Of a stretch of DNA of 64,000 bases, positions 45,644 through 53,997 are shown one piece after another. The stretch's first letter is position 1, and each line of letters begins with the position of its first letter. The stretch spans positions 62,001 to 126,000 of the forward strand of contig NZ_JYON01000003.1 in assembly GCF_000952155.1 (NCBI RefSeq), given 5' to 3'. The DNA comes from Aliterella atlantica CENA595. Its GTDB lineage: Bacteria > Cyanobacteriota > Cyanobacteriia > Cyanobacteriales > Chroococcidiopsidaceae. A program made the position numbers and the translations under genes. The notes under the pieces are model-generated. The model did not search any database and was not told the origin of the DNA. It was given only the letters and a program-made list of their open reading frames with translations.

Positions 45644-47479
45644 CTAAAATTGGTTGGATATACAGCATTTCAAAGCAACAAGCGTAGAGTTATCGCTTGC
45701 ACCTCTAGTTAATATGCGATTAATTGTGTTGTTGACTGCTAGCTTGAGATTTTGATGTTCGGTAAAAATCTCTGCTAACTCTGCAGGTGGAACTAAATCC
45801 CACACTCCATCAGAACACAGTAGCAAAATATCGCGATTTTTTAGAGCTAGAGATAAGTCCGTACCAAATGAACTTAAAGTTTGTACGTATTCCCGCTCTA
45901 TAGTTTTCTTCGCACCCAAGCATTTAGTAATGACGTTGCGTTGCGGATGATCTTGACTGTCTTGGTAGGTAATTTCGCCGTTAGCAAGCAGGGAAGCTAC
46001 TAACGAATGATCTTCGCTCAATTGACAAATCATACCATTTCTAATCAAGAATATCCGACTGTCGCCAACATGAGCGATCGCTAATTGATTTTCTATAGCT
46101 AGAACAACACTTAATGTAGTTCCACCTCTTCTCACTTTTTCTATTACATTAGCATTGGCTTTTTCTACTACAGATATTAGCCAATTTTCTCTACTTTTTT
46201 CATCTTGTAAATTTGTAATTAAAGGCATTGATAATACAGTATTTACAGCCAACTTACTTGCTACCTCGCCTTCAGCCATTCCTCCCATTCCATCAGCTAA
46301 CGCTCCTACTAAAATACTCTCATCTTTTGTAGAATACTGCTGAACGCCATAGCAATCTTCATTTTGCAGGCGGTGTAACGATAAGCCAATTGTTGAATAA
46401 CTAGCTATATCCCACTGAACTTTATATTTACTAATTGTATTTTGGCTCTCTATTAATGCTTTTCGCAATTGATTTAAGCCAATTCTGTCTTGGGTAATAG
46501 GTTGGAGACAAAGATTAATAATTTGATAAATACCAGGAATTAGCTGAATACTTGAGTAAAGATCGTGTCTTGTATTTGGTAGTGACTGGTGGATTGCTTG
46601 ATAAAGTAGAATACCTACAACATAGGTACTCATTTCCTCACTTACATGACAATTACAAGCAACTTCAGGCGCACAATATTCAGTTACCATTCCAGATTCA
46701 ACTTGTCCGCCTAATAAATGCACGTTAGTTAGGTCATAAAACTTAATTTCATTATTTATTTGGATAAATTGGGGCATAATTTGGCAAAAACACCACCCAT
46801 ATTCGTATGCATCATGAAATAACTGACAAATTTGACTTGCCAGCATTATTGCTACTTGAGGAGGGTGTTTTTTTTGCAACCAAGTATCTAATGTTTGTTC
46901 TGTTTGCGGTAGATAACTTAGTAATAATAATTTCTGGGTATTTAAGTTAGTTGTTTCTGCTGGCGAATCCTCCTCTAAATACTCGTAATCTCCACTGAAC
47001 TCTAAATAATCTTCATCAGATAATACTTCAGCTAAATTAGACTTTGACTTTGTAGTAAGTGATGAATTATCTACTGGTATCGTTAATATTTCTTCTCTAA
47101 ATAATTCGCTATTAACAACTTTGTCTGTAGATATAATATTTTGAACTGCAGCAGAATCAAAAGACAAATCTACCTGCTTTTCCAGCCCTACAAATAATAA
47201 CTGAGAAAGCATTTTGCTATCAGCAAGAGCATGACGTACTTGCAACTCTCGACTTAATCCGCCATCTGAATTTCCAATTCGCAATAAGCCTAATTTATCT
47301 ATAATTTGTGCGTTGTTCGCTAGCAATTTTTCGTCATCAATTTGCTGGATGCTAACCCTAAAATAGTCAACGTCCGCAAACTTTCCTAAATGCGCTTTGA
47401 TAGTTACGCGAAAGTTGTTAACTTGAAAACAAGTGCCTGATTGAATAATTAAAATCGGATCGGTTAACGAACTTAACAT
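45644..47479 (-). CDS. PP2C-type protein phosphatase with N-terminal pseudokinase
   Basis: A 611-residue fusion. The C-terminal PP2C domain (about 355-600) has ALADGMGGMAEG, IAHVGDSRIFL and LLCSDGVWDLVPP, the metal-binding aspartates. The middle (about 190-345) looks like a kinase C-lobe that has lost catalysis: the HRDLKPEN motif reads WCFCQIMPQFIQIN, the DFG reads YDLTN, and CAPE is kept (TEYCAPEVA). An N-terminal part of about 180 residues is not recognised. It likely reverses Ser/Thr phosphorylation, with the pseudokinase as a docking or sensing part. Confidence 0.85.
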   Translation of the reverse strand: MLSSLTDPILIIQSGTCFQVNNFRVTIKAHLGKFADVDYFRVSIQQIDDEKLLANNAQIIDKLGLLRIGNSDGGLSRELQVRHALADSKMLSQLLFVGLEKQVDLSFDSAAVQNIISTDKVVNSELFREEILTIPVDNSSLTTKSKSNLAEVLSDEDYLEFSGDYEYLEEDSPAETTNLNTQKLLLLSYLPQTEQTLDTWLQKKHPPQVAIMLASQICQLFHDAYEYGWCFCQIMPQFIQINNEIKFYDLTNVHLLGGQVESGMVTEYCAPEVACNCHVSEEMSTYVVGILLYQAIHQSLPNTRHDLYSSIQLIPGIYQIINLCLQPITQDRIGLNQLRKALIESQNTISKYKVQWDIASYSTIGLSLHRLQNEDCYGVQQYSTKDESILVGALADGMGGMAEGEVASKLAVNTVLSMPLITNLQDEKSRENWLISVVEKANANVIEKVRRGGTTLSVVLAIENQLAIAHVGDSRIFLIRNGMICQLSEDHSLVASLLANGEITYQDSQDHPQRNVITKCLGAKKTIEREYVQTLSSFGTDLSLALKNRDILLLCSDGVWDLVPPAELAEIFTEHQNLKLAVNNTINRILTRGASDNSTLVALKCCISNQF

Positions 47480-47611
47480 ATAAAAGATGAGTCAGATTGA
47501 AAATGATACTTGTGCTTAGGCGTTTTAAAGCTTTTGATTTTAAGGACGACAAAAAGGCAGCAAATTCTCTAATCCAGAATATAGCCTAGTTTCATCGGGA
47601 TTTTTCTGTAG

Positions 47612-47639
47612 TTGAGGCTGGAAGAATTTTCTTTATAAT
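47612..47639 (+). promoter_or_regulatory. Sigma-70-type promoter-like sequence without a gene
   Basis: TTGAGG and TATAAT separated by 16 bases. A transcript would run rightward from about 47646 and be antisense to the argD 3' region. This could be chance in AT-rich DNA. Confidence 0.3.
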
Positions 47640-47717
47640 GTATTTGCAAATATTTGGATTTATATGAATTTTTGACATTTTTTAACGATAAGATCTTGCC
47701 TTCTCAACCAAACACGC

Positions 47718-47747
47718 AAAAAAGGCTTCTATGCTGCCACAGAAGCC
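47718..47747 (-). terminator. Rho-independent terminator of argD
   Basis: Read leftward, GGCTTCT (47747-47741), a 10-base loop and AGAAGCC (47730-47724) are followed by TTTTTT. It lies 38 bases after the argD stop. Confidence 0.75.
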
Positions 47748-47785
47748 GAAAAAGTTATCTTAACTAGCTAAAAACTGCCCTGCAA

Positions 47786-49063
47786 TTAAATTACCTTTGC
47801 CATAGCCCTTTCTAGCGCTTGCAATGCTTGGCTTACTTCAGCTTCAGAAACAATCAACGGCGGTACAAAGCGGATAACTTTAGGACCTGCTGGCACGAGT
47901 AACAAACCTTCATCAATGGCTGCTTTAACAACGTCGATAGATGTCAAAGCTATATCTTGTGAAAGTTCCATCCCATCGATTAAACCCCAGCCGCGCACTT
48001 CGGTAACTACCTGCGGATATTTAGCGGCGATCGCATTTAAGCCATTTCTTAGCTGTTCGCCGCGCTGATAAGCATTTTGGAGTAAATTGTTCTTTTCTAT
48101 AGTTTCTAGCACGCTCAAAGCCGCCGCACAAGCAAAAGGATTGCCGCCAAAGGTACTAGCATGATCTCCAGGCTTAAACACATTGCAAAAAGACTTGCAC
48201 ATTACAGCACCAATCGGAATCCCACCGCCCAAACCTTTAGCACTGGTAAAAATATCCGGTTCGATGCCTAAGTTTTCGTATCCCCACAATTTGCCCGTTC
48301 TACCTACACCTACTTGCACTTCGTCTAGCATCAATAAAATGCCCGTTTCATCGCAAATATCGCGGATGCGTTGGAAGTAAGCAAGATCGCCAGGACGCAC
48401 GCCGCCTTCTCCCTGCAAGGGTTCTAGCAAAATAGCAGCCACGCCGCGATCGCCTGAATCTAATTCGGTAATTGCTGTTTCTACAGCTTTAACATCGTTG
48501 TAGGGGACGTAATGAAAACCAGGCACTAAAGGACTAAAATCTTTTTGGTACTTCGGTTGTCCTGTCGCCGTAATTGTCGCTAAAGTCCGACCGTGAAAGC
48601 TAGCATTAGCTGTAAGAATAATCGGTTCGTCAATTTGTTGAACAGTATGAGCGTACTTGCGAGCAAGCTTAATTGCACCTTCATTTGCTTCTGCACCAGA
48701 ATTGCAGAAAAATACTCTTTCCGCACAGGAATGGTCAATTAGCCATTTGGCTAGCTGCCCTTGGACGGGAATGTAGTACAAATTAGAAACATGGTGCAGC
48801 GTTTGAATTTGCTGCGTTACCGCCTCTACCAAGGCGGGGTGAGCGTGTCCTAGAGTACAAGTAGCAATTCCAGCTACAAAATCTAGATATTCTCGCCCTT
48901 GAGTATCCCAAACACGACAAAGCGCACCTTTTTCCAAAGCCAAGGGAAAGCGCCCGTAGGTTGTCATGACGCAATCATCAAAGCTATTAGGATCGTAAGC
49001 CTCGCCTAAGACAGCGCCGGATTCCGCAGGTATAGAGGCATCTACTAAAGTTTCTATACTCAC
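47786..49063 (-). CDS. argD: Acetylornithine aminotransferase
   Basis: A 425-residue class III PLP-dependent aminotransferase of arginine biosynthesis. It has GAEANEGAIKLARKY, SFHGRT, the aspartate region LLMLDEVQVGVGRTG, and the PLP lysine in FTSAKGLGGGIPIGAV. The sequence is closest in form to ArgD rather than to ornithine or GABA aminotransferases, but this subfamily is hard to separate by eye. It is monocistronic with its own terminator. Confidence 0.88.
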   Translation of the reverse strand: MSIETLVDASIPAESGAVLGEAYDPNSFDDCVMTTYGRFPLALEKGALCRVWDTQGREYLDFVAGIATCTLGHAHPALVEAVTQQIQTLHHVSNLYYIPVQGQLAKWLIDHSCAERVFFCNSGAEANEGAIKLARKYAHTVQQIDEPIILTANASFHGRTLATITATGQPKYQKDFSPLVPGFHYVPYNDVKAVETAITELDSGDRGVAAILLEPLQGEGGVRPGDLAYFQRIRDICDETGILLMLDEVQVGVGRTGKLWGYENLGIEPDIFTSAKGLGGGIPIGAVMCKSFCNVFKPGDHASTFGGNPFACAAALSVLETIEKNNLLQNAYQRGEQLRNGLNAIAAKYPQVVTEVRGWGLIDGMELSQDIALTSIDVVKAAIDEGLLLVPAGPKVIRFVPPLIVSEAEVSQALQALERAMAKVI

Positions 49064-49245
49064 TACTTACTCCTTATAAAGATTATTTATGTTTATCTAG
49101 CAAGTTTAATGGCAACTAAAGAAAACTTGTATCTGAAAGTTTAATGGCAACTAGAAGCAATTTCTGTCCGATTCGATTCAACTGGCACTTACTTTTAGCT
49201 GAAGTAAGGCTATTCTCAAACGAGTGTCCGTCATAACTAACGCCT

Positions 49246-50310
49246 GTGTACTCTACATTTGAACAAAGATATCGTCGCATCCGTAAAGAGTTAATTGGTG
49301 GTGCTATAGCTTTAGTAGGTGTCTTTCTCATCGGTACTTTGTGGTACTGGTTGGTTGAGGGTTGGACTTGGGAAGACGCGGCTTACATGACGGTGATTAC
49401 TCTTGCTACTGTAGGCTTTGGCGAAATCAATCCTTTGGGCAACCGAGGGCGTTTGTTTACCATCACCCTGATTTTAATGGGAGTGATTAGTATTGGCTAC
49501 ATTGTTAATCGTTTTACAGAAGCTCTCATTCAAGGTTACTTTCAAGAAGGAATAAGACGCAGGCAACTTAGGCGAGTGATGGAATCACTAACAGGGCATT
49601 ATATTATTTGCGGCTGCGGGCGCACCGGACAGCAAATTGCTTTAGAGTTTAAGGCTGAGGGCGTGCCGTTTTTAACTGTTGACTTGGATATCAATTCTGT
49701 CCAGATTGCTCAAGAGTCAGGACTTGTGGCGATCCAGGGAGATGCTACTTTAGATGAAACTTTGCTGAAAGTAGGCATCGAACGGGCGGTGTGTTTGGTG
49801 GCGGCGTTGCCTTCTGATGCCGAAAATCTGTATACAGTTTTGTCAGCTAAGACGTTAAATCCGCAAATTCGGGCGATCGCTCGTGCTAGCACTCAAGAAG
49901 CTTTGCAGAAGCTTCAGCGGGCTGGAGCCGATGCTGTTGTCTCTCCATACATTACGGGCGGCAAAAGGATGGCTGCTGCTGCTCTCAGACCCCAGGTAAT
50001 GGATTTTGTAGACGGGATATTGACAGGTGCAGGCAGAGAATTGTATATGGAAGAGTATCGCCTCGATCCAGCAGTTTGTCCTTGTGTTGGGCAAACATTG
50101 CGGGAAGCAAAGTTGCGATCGCAAACTGGGGCTTTGGTGCTAGCTATTCGCCGCGTGGATGGGACTTTAATTGGCGGTCCTACGGCAGAAACTAAGTTAA
50201 TGGCTGGAGATTTGTTGATTTGTATGGGTACGGCGGAACAATTAAGGCAAGTTAACCAAATATTAGGACCAATTCGCTACCGGATGCCACGTCCGCCTAA
50301 GCATAATTAA
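49246..50310 (+). CDS. Potassium channel with RCK (TrkA-N/TrkA-C) domains
   Basis: A 354-residue protein of the two-helix potassium-channel class. Helix 1 is about 17-38, the selectivity filter is TVGFGE (55-60) and helix 2 is about 70-95. An NAD-binding RCK/TrkA-N domain starts at 118 (HYIICGCGRTGQQIALEF) and a TrkA-C domain lies near the C-terminus (about 262-340). This is the MthK-like layout. The start is GTG at 49246. The filter reads GFGE rather than GYGD, a variant known in prokaryotic channels. Confidence 0.9.
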   Translation: MYSTFEQRYRRIRKELIGGAIALVGVFLIGTLWYWLVEGWTWEDAAYMTVITLATVGFGEINPLGNRGRLFTITLILMGVISIGYIVNRFTEALIQGYFQEGIRRRQLRRVMESLTGHYIICGCGRTGQQIALEFKAEGVPFLTVDLDINSVQIAQESGLVAIQGDATLDETLLKVGIERAVCLVAALPSDAENLYTVLSAKTLNPQIRAIARASTQEALQKLQRAGADAVVSPYITGGKRMAAAALRPQVMDFVDGILTGAGRELYMEEYRLDPAVCPCVGQTLREAKLRSQTGALVLAIRRVDGTLIGGPTAETKLMAGDLLICMGTAEQLRQVNQILGPIRYRMPRPPKHN

Positions 50311-50635
50311 GATCGAAGGAAAAAAGAGGTTTTTATTTTTGTGCTAACGATGAAACATATCGAAAAGGACAATAAATGATAGGGGATCGTCGATCTATGG
50401 CTTTTTTTCAAAATTGCGCTCTACCTTAAGATGTATTGTTATTATCTATACAAAGTCATTGTTTGTTTACTTCTTAAGATAGAGCAGTATCGCTAATTTC
50501 AGTTTTAACCTGGGAAGATAATTGACAGGGGAACAAAAAGATATTAATGCAAATCATTAGATAAATGCGATCGCTTTTTATGAAGCGAAATAGTAACCTA
50601 GGATACCAAAGCCCCCCAACTAGAAAGGAAATATC
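50311..50635. other. Intergenic region with a long inverted repeat
   Basis: This 325-base gap precedes the pentapeptide-repeat gene. It has no coding frame I can support. It holds an imperfect 14-base inverted repeat, GCTCTACCTTAAGA (50418-50431) and TCTTAAGATAGAGC (50472-50485), 40 bases apart. A ribosome site AGAAAGGAAAT precedes the next ATG. Confidence 0.6.
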
Positions 50636-51067
50636 ATGGAAGCTAGCGAACTTCTCAAACGTTACGCCGCAGGAGAAAGAGATTTTAGCGGTATTGACTT
50701 AAGTAAAGCTGATTTGAGTTGGAAAAATTTGCAAGGGATTAAGTTACATTCAGCTAATTTGAGCGAAACAAACTTAATTTCTACCGACTTACGGGCGACA
50801 GACTTAAGTAAAGCTAATCTCAACTGTGCTAATATGCGCGGCGCAGATTTGAGTGGTTCGTACTTGCGCGATACTAGCATGGTGGAAGCCGATTTACGGG
50901 GAGCTTATTTGAGTCAATCTAAAGTAGCTACCTGGTTAGTAGGAGCAAATTTAAGTAGAGCTAACCTGAGCGGCGCAGATTTACAAGGATTGTATTTACA
51001 TAAAACGCAGCTAACCGATGCTTGTTTTTGCGGCGCAAGAATGCCTAATGGTGGATTTCACGATTAG
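50636..51067 (+). CDS. Pentapeptide-repeat protein
   Basis: A 143-residue protein built largely of A(D/N)LxX pentapeptides from about residue 20 to 128 (IDLSKADLSWKNLQGIKL, ANLSETNLISTDLRATDLSK, ANMRGADLSGS and so on). It should form a right-handed four-sided beta-helix. It has no signal peptide or membrane helix. The family is very common in cyanobacteria, and few members have known roles. Confidence 0.88.
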   Translation: MEASELLKRYAAGERDFSGIDLSKADLSWKNLQGIKLHSANLSETNLISTDLRATDLSKANLNCANMRGADLSGSYLRDTSMVEADLRGAYLSQSKVATWLVGANLSRANLSGADLQGLYLHKTQLTDACFCGARMPNGGFHD

Positions 51068-51076
51068 ATGAGTCAA

Positions 51077-51142
51077 GCCGCAAAGCGGTGATTCGTAAGT
51101 GAACTTTGTAATTACGAATTACGAATTACGAATTACGAATTA
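51077..51142. repeat. AATTACG repeat element, second copy
   Basis: GCCGCAAAGCGG (a small hairpin), then ATTCGTAA, and a right end of about five AATTACG units. It lies just past the pentapeptide gene and ends at the stop of the next gene. Confidence 0.8.
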
Positions 51143-51148
51143 TTTTAG

Positions 51149-51358
51149 TCAATCTAGCTTTAGAGCATTGACTGGTACTTCGTCCCAATTTGTAACAGTC
51201 CGCATTTGAGCAATCCAACCTGCTAACTTTTGAGCATCAGTTAGATTTTGCTCGAATGACTCGTGACAAGCCTCAGCCTGCGATTCGTTACAACAAGCAA
51301 TACAAGCATGAATCATGCCTGAAGGATCGATTTGTTCGTTTACCCAAATAGTCATCAT
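51149..51358 (-). CDS. Small conserved hypothetical protein
   Basis: A 69-residue protein starting MMTIWVNEQIDPSG. It contains HACIACCNESQAEACHESF, a cysteine-rich segment with C-x2-CC, and ends VTNWDEVPVNALKLD. I do not recognise the family. The longer frame to 51382 has no clear start site, so I use the ATG pair at 51358. The cysteines suggest metal or redox chemistry, but this is not proven. Confidence 0.55.
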   Translation of the reverse strand: MMTIWVNEQIDPSGMIHACIACCNESQAEACHESFEQNLTDAQKLAGWIAQMRTVTNWDEVPVNALKLD

Positions 51359-51505
51359 AAAGTTAGAAGGGACGCAATGCATTGCATCCAGACAAAGGAT
51401 AAAAAAGACTTCTTAGACTAAGTTTAGGATTTTATGGCGTTTTTTGAGGTTAAGGTCAGAGATATTGATGTTTTTTCACACTTATCTCCCTTTACCCTTC
51501 ATCAA

Positions 51506-51557
51506 GCAGCAAAGCGGCAATTCGTAATTGAAGTCTGTAATTACGAATTACGAATTA
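51506..51557. repeat. AATTACG repeat element, third copy
   Basis: GCAGCAAAGCGGCAATTCG then AATTACG units, closely like the copy at 51077. Its last TTA (51555-51557) is the stop codon of the GNAT gene read on the minus strand. Confidence 0.8.
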
Positions 51558-52037
51558 TTTAGTCATTTGCTCGATTGCATCGCCAGTAATTCGGCAAATT
51601 CGCCAGTCTGGTAATACCATAGCGCCTATTTGCTCGTAAAATGCGATCGCATCTGCGTTCCAATCTAATACGCTCCACTCCAAGCGTCCGCAACCGCGTT
51701 CGACAGCCAGGTTGGCTAAGTAAGTCAAAATTGCTTTGCCAATACCTTTACGCCGATATTCAGGCAAAACAAACAAGTCTTCTAGATATATGCCTGGCTG
51801 AGTCAAAAAGGTAGAATAGTTAGGGAAAAATAGTGCAAAGCCAACAACTTCCCCGTCGCACTCAGCTAATATTGCTTCTACACAAGGATGAGAACCAAAT
51901 AAATGCTCGTGTAGTGCATCAGCATTACCTGTAACTGCATGAGATAGCTTTTCATACTCAGCTAGCGCTTGAATCAATTTAAATAAAACTTGTACGTCAG
52001 CAGGCTCAACTGGACGTAATTTAAGAGCGAAAGACAT
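51555..52037 (-). CDS. GNAT acetyltransferase
   Basis: About 160 residues. The GNAT core includes YLEDLFVLPEYRRKGIGKAI (acetyl-CoA binding) and VLDWNADAIAFYEQIGA, and an N-terminal ALAEYEKLSHAV. This resembles spermidine/diamine or thialysine N-acetyltransferase-like proteins; the substrate is not proven. I chose the ATG at 52037 (MSFALKL); a GTG at 52043 is in frame, but it overlaps a perfect hairpin. The stop lies inside an AATTACG repeat. Confidence 0.87.
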   Translation of the reverse strand: MSFALKLRPVEPADVQVLFKLIQALAEYEKLSHAVTGNADALHEHLFGSHPCVEAILAECDGEVVGFALFFPNYSTFLTQPGIYLEDLFVLPEYRRKGIGKAILTYLANLAVERGCGRLEWSVLDWNADAIAFYEQIGAMVLPDWRICRITGDAIEQMTK

Positions 52038-52040
52038 AGA

Positions 52041-52082
52041 CACTATTTACGGCAGCTTTTAGATTCTAAGGCGTAAATAGTG
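52041..52082 (-). repeat. Perfect 11-base inverted repeat between the sigma factor and GNAT genes
   Basis: CACTATTTACG (52041-52051) and CGTAAATAGTG (52072-52082) are 20 bases apart. On the minus strand this hairpin follows the sigma factor stop by 18 bases and ends just before the GNAT start. No T-run follows. Confidence 0.75.
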
Positions 52083-52100
52083 CTTGTTGACTCCAAACTT

Positions 52101-53315
52101 CTAAATCAGCCAACCTTTTAAGCGTTTGGCAATTTGCGGTCTGCGTAATTTTCGCATAGCTTTACTTTGAATTTGTCGCACTCTTTCGCGGGAGAGATTG
52201 AATAAGCAGCCGACTTCTTCCAAAGTACAAGGCTCGCTTGTCGTCAAACCATAACGCAGAGAAATTACGTCTTTTTCTCTGGGAGTTAGCACATCACCCA
52301 ATACATCCCAAATTTCTTGACGCATCATAGTTTCGTTCATTTGCTGTTCTGGAGATTGTCCGTCTTCATCTTCCAGCAAATCTACCAGTTCTGTATCTTC
52401 TTCTTTACCGACGCGATGGTTGAGGGATAAAGATTTACGGCGCAATTGTTGCAGTTGGCGCAGTTGTTCTGGAGCAATTTCTAAAGCTGCGGCTAGTTCT
52501 GTCTCTGTAGCGTTACGATGCAATTTTTGCTTGAGTTCTCTTTGTGCTTTTTTGAGCTTGTTGAGCTTTTCAACAATATGAATCGGTAATCTTATAGTTC
52601 TAGCATCATTAGCGATCGCTCGCGTAATTGCTTGTCTAATCCACCAGTATGCGTATGTAGAAAATTTATAACCTTTATCTGGGTCGAACTTTTCTGTTGC
52701 TCTGTTCAATCCCATTGCGCCTTCTTGAATCAAATCTAGAAACTGTACTCCTCTATTTAAATATCTTTTAGCAATAGAAACTACCAAGCGTAAGTTAGAA
52801 CGAATCATTTTTCGCTTTGCTACTCTTCCTTGATACAAGCGATGTTCTAACTGGCGTTCTGATATATCGAGAGCAGCAGCTATTTCTACTGGTGTTGAAC
52901 TGCGATTTAGTTCGTTTTGCAAGCGTTGCTTAACTTCGTCTACTTCAACGAGGAAACGGACTCGACGTGCTAATTCTACCTCTTCATCAGCCTTTAGCAA
53001 CGGATAACGCGCCATTTCTTTGAAAAATGCACCTACTGCGTCATCTGACTCAGTTTTACGATAACCTGATGGTCTAGCCGCTGCTAAATTATCTCCATCT
53101 CTATCTTCTACATCTAAATTTTCTATATCTGATATTTCTTCGACTGCTGCTAAATGCTCGAAGGATGGTTCTTCTAGTTCTTCAACTGCAGAATCATTTA
53201 TTTCTTGTGGTGGTAGCAAGTTATCAATTGGCTCTAATTCAGTAATATTCATACTTATATTTGGTTCTGATGGGGATAATTCAAACTGACGCTCCATTTG
53301 ACTTTTTTCGTACAT
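52101..53315 (-). CDS. Group 2 RNA polymerase sigma factor (SigC-like)
   Basis: A 404-residue RpoD/SigA-family sigma factor. An acidic N-terminal stretch of about 90 residues precedes region 1.2 (DAVGAFFKEMARYPLL), region 2 (NLRLVVSIAKRYLNRG, FLDLIQEGAMGLNRATEKF, FSTYAYWWIRQAITRAI), region 3 and region 4 (REKDVISLRYGL, LEEVGCLFNLSRERVRQIQ). The signature DARTIRLPIHIVEK marks the -10 recognition family. Length and the RNRATEKF-type core suggest group 2, closest to SigC, but which of SigB-E it is remains uncertain. Confidence 0.9.
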   Translation of the reverse strand: MYEKSQMERQFELSPSEPNISMNITELEPIDNLLPPQEINDSAVEELEEPSFEHLAAVEEISDIENLDVEDRDGDNLAAARPSGYRKTESDDAVGAFFKEMARYPLLKADEEVELARRVRFLVEVDEVKQRLQNELNRSSTPVEIAAALDISERQLEHRLYQGRVAKRKMIRSNLRLVVSIAKRYLNRGVQFLDLIQEGAMGLNRATEKFDPDKGYKFSTYAYWWIRQAITRAIANDARTIRLPIHIVEKLNKLKKAQRELKQKLHRNATETELAAALEIAPEQLRQLQQLRRKSLSLNHRVGKEEDTELVDLLEDEDGQSPEQQMNETMMRQEIWDVLGDVLTPREKDVISLRYGLTTSEPCTLEEVGCLFNLSRERVRQIQSKAMRKLRRPQIAKRLKGWLI

Positions 53316-53997
53316 AACACTACTAACTGCTAATTAATTTTATTTAGTCTAGTAAACTGCGTCACCTGCAAATTTATCTGTTGTCAATTGGCTATGTACT
53401 AATTATTTTTATTGGCTTGCTCAATTGGATGTCTTATACTTGCTACTTAGTCTTATTATCTAAACAAAAAATTGGATTTTATCCTTACTCCCAACTTGTA
53501 CAACCTGAAAAAAGCTTATAATAAATAATTCTAGACAATCTAACTGTAAATTCAACTATCTTCCTGAAACAACATTAAGATGGTTAAATACTTATGTATT
53601 TTTTAAAATCCTCTTGAAGTTATTATAAGAAAATAATTGAAAGACTAGATAAAAACTCATTTTTGAACGCGCGATCGCAAACAGATAAAACTATCTCCTA
53701 TACACACCTAAATGTTTATACTCAAAAATTATTAATTTATTAATTAGTCTTGAGAACAGGATCTCATATATACAAAGGCTTTGCTCTCTACCAATGGGGA
53801 GAAAATAGTAATTTTTGGAAATAACAGATGACACGAGCAAGTGAATTTCTGCACGAGCGATCGTTAACAAGTTAAATTGATACAAACAAAAGTACCTGTA
53901 TATAGATTGATATCCACTGAAAATCAGCCGCAAGAGCAGGTATAAAATGTAACTTATGCAGATCGTATAAAGATTTGATTTTTAGCTAAAGCGGACT
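53316..53997. other. Long AT-rich intergenic region
   Basis: This 682-base gap lies between the divergent sigma factor and priA starts. It must hold both promoters. It is strongly AT-rich, with one HIP1-type site near 53670 (GCGCGATCGC). A minus-strand frame at 53691-53933 exists but has no start site or family resemblance, and I do not support it. I see no RNA gene. Confidence 0.55.

Larger units (their letters stand above)
47480..47785. other. Intergenic region with argD terminator and an orphan promoter-like sequence
   Basis: This 306-base AT-rich gap lies between the PP2C start and the argD stop. It contains the argD terminator near 47724-47747. On the plus strand it holds TTGAGG (47612-47617) and TATAAT (47634-47639), 16 bases apart, which serves no annotated gene. 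I see no coding frame. Confidence 0.5.

Noticed and set aside
53691-53933. An 80-residue frame in the long gap before priA
   Set aside because: No ribosome site, no recognisable family, and AT-rich composition like the gap itself.
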